Below, in pieces: positions 1-6,675 of a DNA stretch of 8,809 nucleotides. The position numbers and the translations under genes are program-made. Within the stretch, counting starts at the first letter, position 1, and each line of letters starts with the position of its first letter. The stretch lies in contig CAMPKL010000111.1 in the NCBI GenBank assembly GCA_946887065.1, positions 1-8,809 of the forward strand, given 5' to 3'. This DNA comes from an uncultured Bryobacterales bacterium (lineage in GTDB: Bacteria; Acidobacteriota; Terriglobia; Bryobacterales; UBA6623). The notes beneath the pieces were generated by a model. The model did no database searches and was not told the origin of the DNA. It saw only the letters and a list, made by a program, of their open reading frames with translations.

Positions 1-268
1 ACCAAGCGTCCTGTAACTGCTGCACCGGAACCGAAAAATTCGGAGCGGTCGCATGCGCGGGGGCGGAGCAATAGCCCTCAGGGCAGACCAAGTACTGATT
101 GGGAGTGGCTTTCAGTTCGAGGGTGGGGAAGTCCACTGGCTCATGCTGGACAGGACCAAAGACCAGCGCTAGCGCCTCTTTGCGGCCTTTGACTGCCGCG
201 AGGGCGGCGTACGCCGCGCCGACCGCCAACAACCCTAACAGGGCGTAGAGCAATGCGGCGCGGATCAT
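1..268 (-). CDS. DUF1499-like membrane-anchored protein, N-terminal part (cut by window edge)
   Basis: Reading the minus strand from an ATG at 268 gives 89 open codons that run off the left edge. Residues 4-26 are a hydrophobic, Ala/Leu-rich segment, most likely an uncleaved N-terminal membrane anchor. After a short basic stretch (KGRK) comes V-F-G-P, then P-V-D-F, then P-N-Q-Y-L-V-C-P-E-G-Y-C and a P-x-F-x-V-P-V motif. From memory this order is typical of DUF1499 proteins, whose function is unknown; the family call is recognition of pattern, not a search result. The ATG overlaps the stop codon of the upstream tesA-like gene (ATGA, 265-268), so the two are probably co-transcribed and translationally coupled. 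The C-terminal half, where most of the domain should lie, is outside the window. No good Shine-Dalgarno stands before the start, which fits coupling to tesA. Confidence 0.72.
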   Translation of the reverse strand, partial: MIRAALLYALLGLLAVGAAYAALAAVKGRKEALALVFGPVQHEPVDFPTLELKATPNQYLVCPEGYCSAPAHATAPNFSVPVQQLQDAW

Positions 269-960
269 TCCGCCGCCGCTTCTTTCTCTCCGCGCCGCAG
301 AAGAGGTTTCACAAAGTCCGCCACAAGTCTTGCAACCATTCGAGCTCCCTCTTCGTTCGGATGAATTCCGTCGTCCTGATTGAGATCCGGATCCGCCGCT
401 ATGCCTTCCAACAGGAACGGCAGCAACGGTACATCCATATCTTGCGCCACTCGCGGGAAGACCGCTTCAAAATCTTGCACATATTCCGGCCCCATGTTCG
501 GCGGGATGCGCATTCCCACCAGCGCTACCTGGCTGCCGGCAGCTTCGAAACGCCGCACGATTTCCCGCAGATTCTTCTCCATCTCGTCGACCGGTAGACC
601 GCGCAGGCCGTCGTTGGCTCCGATGGCGACGATCACGAGTTCAGCGCCTTCGGACGCCGTCATGTCCACGCGGGCCAATGCCGCCGCCGACGTGTCGCCG
701 CTGACGCCCTCATTGATCACCCGATAGGGGAAGCCTTGTTCGAGCAGCAACGTTTGCAGCAGCGACGGATAACTGTCTTCCGGCGCCAAGCCCAGCCCGG
801 CCGTTAGACTGTCTCCGAAGGCGACGATGATGCCCGCATCGGCGGGAACCTCGGGAGCGCTCGGGCGAACAGCCCGCGGCTTCGACTCGGGCGCGGGCGC
901 CGGTGTCGACGCGCAGCCGGCCAGCAGCAGAAACGTAACGAAAGAAAGCAGTTTTCCCAC
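265..960 (-). CDS. tesA: TesA-type SGNH esterase / lysophospholipase L1, predicted lipoprotein
   Basis: This is a 231-residue SGNH/GDSL hydrolase, expected to hydrolyse acyl-thioesters, arylesters or lysophospholipids in the envelope. All four blocks are visible: G-D-S-L with nucleophile S51, block II glycine G88 (S-G-D-T-S), block III G-A-N-D with N116, and D-G-I-H with D197 and H200. Residues 1-15 are a lipoprotein signal with lipobox L-L-A-G-C, so C16 would be lipidated. A Pro/Ala-rich linker (about 17-42) separates it from the catalytic domain. E. coli TesA is instead a soluble periplasmic protein. The start is a GTG at 960, since an in-frame TGA lies three codons upstream and no closer ATG fits the signal peptide. 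Divergent ybbA-ybbP genes 31 bases away are the classic neighbours of tesA and support the name. The stop overlaps the next gene by four bases. Confidence 0.93.
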   Translation of the reverse strand: MGKLLSFVTFLLLAGCASTPAPAPESKPRAVRPSAPEVPADAGIIVAFGDSLTAGLGLAPEDSYPSLLQTLLLEQGFPYRVINEGVSGDTSAAALARVDMTASEGAELVIVAIGANDGLRGLPVDEMEKNLREIVRRFEAAGSQVALVGMRIPPNMGPEYVQDFEAVFPRVAQDMDVPLLPFLLEGIAADPDLNQDDGIHPNEEGARMVARLVADFVKPLLRRGEKEAAAE

Positions 961-998
961 TGCATGTCATACTAATTTCTTTCCCCTGATCGTGTCGA
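961..998 (-). promoter_or_regulatory. Candidate sigma70-type promoter for the tesA-like gene
   Basis: On the minus strand TCGACA (plus 993-998, 5 of 6 to the -35 consensus) is followed after 18 bases by TAGTAT (plus 969-974, 4 of 6 to the -10 consensus). Transcription would begin near 961-963, almost at the GTG start codon, so the mRNA would be leaderless or nearly so. The -35 box lies inside the first codons of the divergent ybbA gene. On the plus strand an extended -10-like T-G-T-C-A-T-A-C-T (965-973) overlaps the same bases and could serve ybbA, but I see no matching -35 for it. Assigned by eye only. Confidence 0.33.
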
Positions 999-1723
999 AT
1001 TCCACGCCCATCCTGGAGGTCAAGAGCCTCGTCAAGACCATCCACAGCGGCACGCATGAGGTGCGTATCCTGCGCGGTCTCGACTTCGCCATTCCGCGCG
1101 GGCAATTTGCCGCCATTCGTGGACCCTCGGGCAGCGGCAAGAGTACTTTGTTGGGTCTGCTGGCTGGATTAGACTTCCCCACTAGCGGCTCCGTATTCAT
1201 CGACGGCGAAGAAATCAGCCACCTGGATGAGGACCGCATGGCTGTGCTGCGAGCCCGCAAGGTCGGCTTTGTTTTCCAGTCCTATCAACTCGTGCCCACG
1301 CTGACCGCCGAGGAGAACGTGCTGCTGCCCCTCGACCTCGTCGGCGAAGGCGACGGCGGCGTGGACAGGGCCCGTGCGCTATTGGATTCCGTCGGCCTCG
1401 CCGACCGGCACGACCACTATCCGATCCAGCTCTCCGGCGGCGAGCAGCAGCGCGTCGCGTTGGCGCGCGCATTCGTCTCCCGCCCGCCGCTGATTCTGGC
1501 CGACGAACCCACAGGCAACCTCGACACCGCGAACGGCGCCCATGTTCTTGAAATGTTGGAGCAGCTGAACCGGCAAGAGGGCACAACCCTGGTCCTTGTG
1601 ACGCACGACGAATCCTTGGCCGCTCGCGCCGACCGAGTCATCACCCTGCAAGACGGCGAAATCGTTGCGGACGAGTTCACCGCCAGCGCGAGTAACGCTC
1701 ATGCTTCCCCGTCTTTGGCGTAG
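992..1723 (+). CDS. ybbA: YbbA-type ABC transporter ATPase (partner of YbbP/TesA)
   Basis: This 243-residue ABC ATPase of the LolD/MacB-like group would power the adjacent FtsX-type permease from the cytoplasmic face. Every nucleotide-binding motif is intact: Walker A G-P-S-G-S-G-K-S-T (44-52), Q-loop Q96, signature L-S-G-G-E-Q-Q (147-153), Walker B L-I-L-A-D-E-P with catalytic E172, D-loop at about 177, and H-loop H205. I chose the GTG at 992. The frame stays open back to 827, but that extension is low-complexity sequence antisense to tesA and would overlap it, and 992 gives a normal family length. No clear Shine-Dalgarno precedes it. The stop lies 20 bases inside the next gene, so ATPase and permease are coupled. 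The family is known as the ABC system linked to lysophospholipase L1; the exact substrate here is unknown. Confidence 0.92.
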   Translation: MSNSTPILEVKSLVKTIHSGTHEVRILRGLDFAIPRGQFAAIRGPSGSGKSTLLGLLAGLDFPTSGSVFIDGEEISHLDEDRMAVLRARKVGFVFQSYQLVPTLTAEENVLLPLDLVGEGDGGVDRARALLDSVGLADRHDHYPIQLSGGEQQRVALARAFVSRPPLILADEPTGNLDTANGAHVLEMLEQLNRQEGTTLVLVTHDESLAARADRVITLQDGEIVADEFTASASNAHASPSLA

Positions 1724-4247
1724 CGCGCTCAAGATCGCCTGGCGCGAAGCGCGCGCTTCGGCGGGCAAGTTTCTGTTCGTCATCCTAGCCGTCGCCGCGG
1801 GAGTCGGAGCTTTGAGCGGTGTGCGGGGCTTTTCAGCCTCGTTCCGCGACATGCTGCTGCGCGATGCGCGCACGCTCATGGCCGGTGACCTATCGCTGCG
1901 CCTGTTTAACCTCCCCGACAGCGAGGAGCAAGCGGTGATCGACGGCCTGGCCGACGATGGTGCGCAGGTAACCCTGGTCACCGAGACCGTGTCGATGATG
2001 TCCACCGGCGAGCGTCCGCTGATGGTCTCGGTGAAGGCCGTCGATCCCTCGCTCTATCCGTTCTATGGGCGTCTAGAGACGCGGCCGCCTGCCGATCTCG
2101 CCGCGGTCCTAAGCGACGATGCCGTCATCGTGACCGACGACTTATTGCTTCGGCTTGGCGCCGCCGTCGGCGATCGGGTCAAGCTAGGCGACGCCTTTTT
2201 TGATATCGCCGCAACGATTGCCGTCGAACCCGATCGGATGACCGGCAGCCTCAACGTGGGTCCGCGCGTCATGCTGAGCCACCCAGCGCTCGACCGCAGC
2301 GGCTTGATTGTCCGCGGCAGCCGAGCCTCGCAGCGTTATCTGTTCAAGCTGCCGGAGCAAGGACTCACCATCGAAAATGCCCGCCAGCGGCTTGAGGACG
2401 TCTTCCGAAGGAACCGTATAGCCGACTTTCGCGAAACACACCCCACCATTCGCCGCGGTCTTGATCGAGCCACCAACTTTCTGAGCCTGGTCAGCTTGGT
2501 CGCCATGATCGTCGGCGCTCTTGGCGTCGGCATGGCCATGCACTCGCATCTGCAGCAGCGCCTCGACACGATCGCGATTATGAAGTGCGTCGGAGCCCGT
2601 TCGTCGCAAATCATCCGCATCTACTTCGCGCAGGCCTTGGGGCTGGGGCTGGCCGGCAGTCTGCTCGGGGTGTTTCTGGGATTCCTGGTGCAAGCCGGCG
2701 CTCCTTGGTTCATCGCCGCCTACTTCCCGGATGCTCCGCGCCTGGAGTGGCAACCGTCCGCCGCCGCCCAAGCGATGCTGATCGGCGTCCTGACCACGCT
2801 GCTGTTCAGCCTGCCGCCCTTGCTGTCCATTCGCCGGATTCGCCCCGCGCTCATCTTCCGGCGCGAGATGGAAGGTGCCCGCAAGAGTTGGCGCGAGAAG
2901 GTCGCCGACCGCAGAAGCTCCGCCGGCATCGGGCTGTTGATCGCGGCCGGCTTGGCCGCGACAGCCGCCTGGCTAGGGGATTCGGTCCGCTTGGGAATGT
3001 GGTTCGCGGGCGGTCTCATCGTCAGCCTGGCGGTATTGTCGGCGACCGCTTGGGTTTTGCTGAGGATCTTGAAACGCCTTCCTGGGTGGCTGCCCTTCCG
3101 CTTGCCCATGGCTTTGCGTCACGGCGTCGCCAATCTTTACCGTCCCGGCGTCCACGCCGAGGCCATCCTCGTCGCCTTGGGGGTCGGCGTCACTTTCACG
3201 CTCGCCATCTACCTTATACAGACTTCCGTCATCACTCAGATGGCTCGCAGTGCGCCGCCCGACATGCCGAACGTGTTCCTCATCAACGTCACGAACGTCG
3301 AGCGGGACGGCTTGGTTGACCTGCTCCAGAACTATCCCGGAGTCGAGGGCGAGGTGGAACTCGTCCCCTCGGTCGCGGCGCGGCTCAGCTCCATTAACGG
3401 CGAGGACCTCGCGGGCATGAACCTCGACGAGAACGCGAATCGCTTTCGCGCCAGCCGCGGAATCACCTCCTTCGAGGAGCAGCCCGAGGAGTACGAAGTG
3501 ATCCAGGGCGCCTGGTGGGAATCCGATCGGCAAACCCCCTTCGTCGCGGTGCGGGACGATGCCGCCGAAACGCTCGACATCTCGGTGGGCGACGAACTGG
3601 AGTGGATCGTCGGCGTCGACACCGTCACGGCTCAAGTCGCCGCGATCGTCCGCATCGAGTCGATCCGCATGGGCTCGAACGCCTACTTCACGCTGAGCCC
3701 CGAGGCGCTCGAAGGCCGTCCCGCGATCTACTTCGGCGGAGTGCGCATCGCTCCCGAAAAAGCTGCCGAGCTGCAGCGCGACGCGTTCGCGAAATTTCCC
3801 ACTGTGATGCTCATCAATGCCGCCGATGTTTTGTCGATCGTGCAGGATGTGGTCGATCAAATCGCCTTGGTCGTCCAGTTCGTCTCCGCTTTCTCAATCC
3901 TCGGGGGAATCATCATCTTGTCGTCGAGCGTCGTCGCCACCCGGTTCCGGCGCATCCGCGAAACCGCCATATTGAAAACGCTTGGAGCCACCCGCCGCAA
4001 AGTGGCTCAAATCTTCGCCGTGGAGTTCCTGATCCTGGGTCTAGTGGCGGGCGCCATGGGCAGTCTGTTGGCTTCCGGTTTCGCCGCCCTGCTGTTGAGG
4101 AATGTGCTGGACGCCGGCTTCGACTTCGATGTCGCCGCTAATCTGACTACCGTCTTCGCCACCGCGGCGCTCGCCAATCTAGCCGGTTGGCTGGCCAGTT
4201 ACCGGGTTCTCGATCAAAAACCGCTCGAAGCGTTGCGCCATGAGTGA
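1701..4247 (+). CDS. ybbP: YbbP-type FtsX/MacB-like ABC permease
   Basis: This 848-residue permease has the duplicated FtsX layout of the YbbP family (E. coli YbbP is about 800 residues). I see about ten membrane segments, near 24-42, 259-280, 305-332, 355-377, 408-426, 432-455, 486-508, 721-744, 769-798 and 813-835. Large periplasmic domains fill about 43-255 and 510-718. The cytoplasmic coupling element is present twice: R-L-D-T-I-A-I-M-K-C-V-G-A at 287-299 and R-I-R-E-T-A-I-L-K-T-L-G-A at 751-763, marking the two FtsX repeats. The protein most likely uses ATP hydrolysis by YbbA to drive periplasmic movements rather than classical transmembrane transport, as in MacB and LolCDE. The ATG at 1701 overlaps the ybbA stop by 23 bases and gives the natural basic N-terminus; a TTG at 1665 would add 12 residues and is less likely. 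Confidence 0.92.
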   Translation: MLPRLWRSALKIAWREARASAGKFLFVILAVAAGVGALSGVRGFSASFRDMLLRDARTLMAGDLSLRLFNLPDSEEQAVIDGLADDGAQVTLVTETVSMMSTGERPLMVSVKAVDPSLYPFYGRLETRPPADLAAVLSDDAVIVTDDLLLRLGAAVGDRVKLGDAFFDIAATIAVEPDRMTGSLNVGPRVMLSHPALDRSGLIVRGSRASQRYLFKLPEQGLTIENARQRLEDVFRRNRIADFRETHPTIRRGLDRATNFLSLVSLVAMIVGALGVGMAMHSHLQQRLDTIAIMKCVGARSSQIIRIYFAQALGLGLAGSLLGVFLGFLVQAGAPWFIAAYFPDAPRLEWQPSAAAQAMLIGVLTTLLFSLPPLLSIRRIRPALIFRREMEGARKSWREKVADRRSSAGIGLLIAAGLAATAAWLGDSVRLGMWFAGGLIVSLAVLSATAWVLLRILKRLPGWLPFRLPMALRHGVANLYRPGVHAEAILVALGVGVTFTLAIYLIQTSVITQMARSAPPDMPNVFLINVTNVERDGLVDLLQNYPGVEGEVELVPSVAARLSSINGEDLAGMNLDENANRFRASRGITSFEEQPEEYEVIQGAWWESDRQTPFVAVRDDAAETLDISVGDELEWIVGVDTVTAQVAAIVRIESIRMGSNAYFTLSPEALEGRPAIYFGGVRIAPEKAAELQRDAFAKFPTVMLINAADVLSIVQDVVDQIALVVQFVSAFSILGGIIILSSSVVATRFRRIRETAILKTLGATRRKVAQIFAVEFLILGLVAGAMGSLLASGFAALLLRNVLDAGFDFDVAANLTTVFATAALANLAGWLASYRVLDQKPLEALRHE

Positions 4248-4263
4248 AGCCGGCGCCCTTGCT

Positions 4264-4280
4264 TGCTAAATTCAGGGTGA
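4264..4280 (+). promoter_or_regulatory. Candidate extended -10 and ribosome binding site before the Usp gene
   Basis: The 43-base gap after ybbP holds T-G-C-T-A-A-A-T-T (4264-4272), which resembles an extended -10 element, without a convincing -35. A-G-G-G-T-G-A (4274-4280) follows, ten bases before the ATG at 4291, and is an acceptable Shine-Dalgarno. No terminator hairpin lies between ybbP and this gene, so read-through from ybbAP is also possible. Confidence 0.28.
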
Positions 4281-4290
4281 CGATTGAATC

Positions 4291-5127
4291 ATGTCGCCCG
4301 TGAAGACTATCCTCGTTCCGGTCGATTTTTCGGATCGATCGTATTTTGCCGTGCGGGAGGCCGCTTCGATCGCCGATCGCTTCGGCGCCAAGCTGCTGTT
4401 GCTGCATGTCGTGCCCGAGCCCGAGTCCGGTTTCGCTCAATTTCGCGGGCAAGAGTCCCTAGGGGAGCGGGAAGCCTACGCGGCGGCGGAGTTGTCTCAG
4501 GTCGCTGCGCGAGACGCCCCGGAATCGGCCTGCGAGGAGATCGTCGTGCCGGGCGAGGTTGGTGACGCCGTTCGCCGAGTGGTCGAGCAACGCGCGGTCG
4601 ATCTGATCGTGATGCCGACCAGCGGCGAAGGGCCGTTCCGGCCTTTCCTGATCGGCTCCAACGCCGCCAAGGTCCTCCATGACGTGAGTTGCCCGGTGCT
4701 TACCGGAGCGCACGCCGAGGATGCCCCTGACGCGTGCTTCCCCTACTACCGCATCGGTTGCCTGCTCGGTCTGCGCGACGGCAGCGAACAGGTCCTGCAA
4801 GACGCCTTCGATTTCGCTCGGGCCTATCGCGCCGACCTGACGGTTATCCACGTTACGCCCGCCTTGCCCGTCGACGAGGAGTCCGCAACCGACTTCGCCC
4901 TGTCGGTCAAGCGCTCGGCTCGCCGCCGCCTCCATGAACTCATGGAGCGAGTCAACGTGGAAGCGTCCTCGATCGTCGAAAGCGGCGATCTGATCGCCAA
5001 GGCCGCCGAGTTGGTCGTTGCCAAGAAACTCGACCTGCTGGTCATCGGCCGCGGCGCCGGCCAGGATTTCCGCAGCGACGCCTATGACCTCATTCGTTCC
5101 TCGCATTGCCCGGTCCTGAGCGTCTGA
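4291..5127 (+). CDS. Tandem-domain universal stress protein (UspA family)
   Basis: This 278-residue cytoplasmic protein holds two Usp domains. Domain 1 covers about residues 4-139, opening with K-T-I-L-V-P-V-D-F-S and closing with S-C-P-V-L-T. Domain 2 covers about 154-278 and ends H-C-P-V-L-S-V. Usp proteins bind ATP or act as stress-response switches; a specific role cannot be read from sequence. The nucleotide motif of domain 1 is P109-x-x-G112-x9-G122-S123, the usual G-x-x-G-x9-G-S with the first Gly replaced by Pro. From memory this M-P-T-x-G variant is common in Acidobacteria-like Usp proteins. In domain 2 the corresponding loop (G253-R-G-A-G then D-F-R-S-D-A-Y) is short and lacks the spaced G-S, so nucleotide binding there is doubtful. 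The ATG at 4291 is fixed by the start of strand 1. The gene stands alone between ybbP and the M16 pair. Confidence 0.9.
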   Translation: MSPVKTILVPVDFSDRSYFAVREAASIADRFGAKLLLLHVVPEPESGFAQFRGQESLGEREAYAAAELSQVAARDAPESACEEIVVPGEVGDAVRRVVEQRAVDLIVMPTSGEGPFRPFLIGSNAAKVLHDVSCPVLTGAHAEDAPDACFPYYRIGCLLGLRDGSEQVLQDAFDFARAYRADLTVIHVTPALPVDEESATDFALSVKRSARRRLHELMERVNVEASSIVESGDLIAKAAELVVAKKLDLLVIGRGAGQDFRSDAYDLIRSSHCPVLSV

Positions 5128-5136
5128 CGATTCGTG

Positions 5137-5167
5137 GTGACCAATTTCGCCTGGGGGCCGTCATAAT
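5137..5167 (+). promoter_or_regulatory. Candidate promoter before the M16 peptidase pair
   Basis: G-T-G-A-C-C (5137-5142, 4 of 6 to -35) and C-A-T-A-A-T (5162-5167, 5 of 6 to -10) are separated by 19 bases, slightly longer than ideal. The predicted start of transcription would fall about five bases before the ATG at 5179. No Shine-Dalgarno is visible before that ATG, so a very short leader is plausible. Assigned by eye. Confidence 0.32.
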
Positions 5168-5178
5168 CTAGACAAGCC

Positions 5179-6675
5179 ATGAAAACTCGACTGCTCGCCC
5201 TGCTTCTTCTGCTCGGCTCCGCTGGGCTGCTTCCCGCACAGGAGGTACAGGTTCAGGAGCATGTCCTCGAAAACGGGATGCGCCTGCTGCTCGTACCGCG
5301 TGAGGGCGATCCCAACATCGCCTGCGGCTGGGTGGCGAGAGTCGGATCGGTGAACGAGCGGCCGGGCATCACCGGCGTGGCCCATTTGTTCGAACACATG
5401 ATGTTCAAGGGCACGCACACCATCGGCACCACCGACATCGATCGCGATCTCGAGATCATCGCCAAGCTCGATGAGCTTAAGGTCCAGATGCGGGAAGAGG
5501 AAGCGCGGATCACCGAGGGTTTCCGCGTCGGCGAGATCGCCGATCCCGGCGCTCCCGAAAATCGCTCCCCCCGCTACAACGAACTGTTGGCCGAGTTCAA
5601 CAACCTGCTCAAGGTTCAGGGCGAGCTGTTGGTCAAGGACGAGTTCACGCGCATCTACACCTCCGAAGGCGGCTCGGGCATGAACGCGTTCACCAGCAAC
5701 GATATGACGGCTTACTTCGTCAACGTTCCCTCCAACAAATTGGAACTCTGGTTCTGGATGGAATCGGATCGCCTAGCTAACCCGGTTTTCCGGGAGTTCT
5801 ACGCTGAGCGCGACGTGGTCCGCGAAGAGCGGCGCCTGCGTACCGATTCCACGCCCACCGGCAAGATCAACGAGCAGTTCGAGGCCATGTTCTGGATGGC
5901 CTCTCCGTATTCGTGGCCCGTCATCGGCTGGCCCAACGATGTGGAAAACATTACGCGAGAAGAGGCGCTGGAATTCTTCGACATCTTTTACGCCCCCAAC
6001 AACCTCACCATGGTCCTCGTCGGCGACTTCAAGCCCGAGGACGCCAAGGCGCTGGCCGACAAGTACCTGGCCCGTTTGCCGCGCGGAGAAAAACCTCCGC
6101 CTCCGATGCGTACGCGGGAAATCAAACAGCTTGCCGAAAAGCGCCTGATCGCTTACGCGGAAACGCGTCCGATGGTGCGCGTACGGTATCACACCGTTCC
6201 TGACGCCCATGTCGACGAGCCGCCCCTGCTTGTCCTCGGCAGCATTCTGAATGGGCGCACGGGACGCTTCTTTAAGACGCTCGTACTCGAGAAGCAGCTT
6301 GCGGTGCAGGCCGGCGCTGGCGCCAACGGCCTGAAATACGACGGCATGTTCGAGTTGGTGGGCGTCGCCCGGGACCCCGCCCAGCTCCTTGATCTTGAGC
6401 AAGGCCTCTACGATCAAATGGAGATTCTCAAGAACGAGCTGGTTACCGACCACGAGTTGCAAAAGATCAAGAACCAGCAGTTGGCCGACGACTTTCGGCG
6501 GCTCGAATCGAAGAATGGTCTGATGATTCAACTGTTGCAGTACATTCAGGCCGTTACCCCAGAGGATATTCAGCGCGTCGCGCGCAAATACTTCACCCCC
6601 GAGAACAGGAACGTCGCATTGTATTACCCCAAGGACTTTCAACCTGCAGCCGCGGGCGAAGGAGAAGCTCAATGA
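5179..6675 (+). CDS. M16 family zinc metallopeptidase, catalytic subunit (secreted)
   Basis: This 498-residue protein is the zinc-binding half of a bacterial M16 (pitrilysin/processing-peptidase-like) pair that probably degrades or trims peptides in the periplasm. Residues 1-21 are a Sec signal peptide (basic M-K-T-R, Leu-rich core, cleavage near L-P-A-Q). The inverted zinc motif H69-L-F-E-H73 is intact, with E72 as general base. The distal ligand is most likely E217 in E-R-D-V-V-R-E-E, with E210 seven residues before it, the usual M16 spacing. The second M16 domain begins around residue 300. Between H73 and the N-A-F-T-S-N-D motif (169-175) lies an insertion of roughly 60 residues, charged and predicted helical. 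The C-terminal domain lacks the R/Y pair, which is found in the next gene. The stop overlaps the next ATG (ATGA). Substrate unknown. Confidence 0.93.
   Translation: MKTRLLALLLLLGSAGLLPAQEVQVQEHVLENGMRLLLVPREGDPNIACGWVARVGSVNERPGITGVAHLFEHMMFKGTHTIGTTDIDRDLEIIAKLDELKVQMREEEARITEGFRVGEIADPGAPENRSPRYNELLAEFNNLLKVQGELLVKDEFTRIYTSEGGSGMNAFTSNDMTAYFVNVPSNKLELWFWMESDRLANPVFREFYAERDVVREERRLRTDSTPTGKINEQFEAMFWMASPYSWPVIGWPNDVENITREEALEFFDIFYAPNNLTMVLVGDFKPEDAKALADKYLARLPRGEKPPPPMRTREIKQLAEKRLIAYAETRPMVRVRYHTVPDAHVDEPPLLVLGSILNGRTGRFFKTLVLEKQLAVQAGAGANGLKYDGMFELVGVARDPAQLLDLEQGLYDQMEILKNELVTDHELQKIKNQQLADDFRRLESKNGLMIQLLQYIQAVTPEDIQRVARKYFTPENRNVALYYPKDFQPAAAGEGEAQ
6658..6664 (+). promoter_or_regulatory. 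Strong ribosome binding site of the second M16 gene
   Basis: G-A-A-G-G-A-G ends seven bases before the ATG at 6672, an ideal spacing. It lies inside the last codons of the first M16 gene and settles the start of the second one, which overlaps the previous stop by four bases. Confidence 0.7.

Noticed and set aside
710..970. ATG at 970 on the minus strand with a nearby purine-rich stretch, in another frame across the tesA start
   Set aside because: The product lacks any recognisable signal or domain, while the GTG frame at 960 encodes a perfect lipoprotein signal; the purine stretch may be coincidental.
827..991. N-terminal extension of the ybbA gene by 55 codons
   Set aside because: The extension is low-complexity sequence antisense to the tesA signal peptide and linker and would overlap tesA by over 130 bases; the GTG at 992 gives the normal ATPase length.
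1665..1700. TTG start 36 bases upstream of the chosen ybbP start
   Set aside because: TTG is a rarer start, the added residues are not family-like, and the ATG at 1701 gives a typical basic N-terminus before the first membrane segment.
2973..3860. Long open frame of 295 codons on the minus strand inside ybbP
   Set aside because: It is antisense to a clearly conserved permease domain, its translation is His/Asp/Arg-rich without any recognisable fold, and such shadow frames are expected in high-GC sequence.
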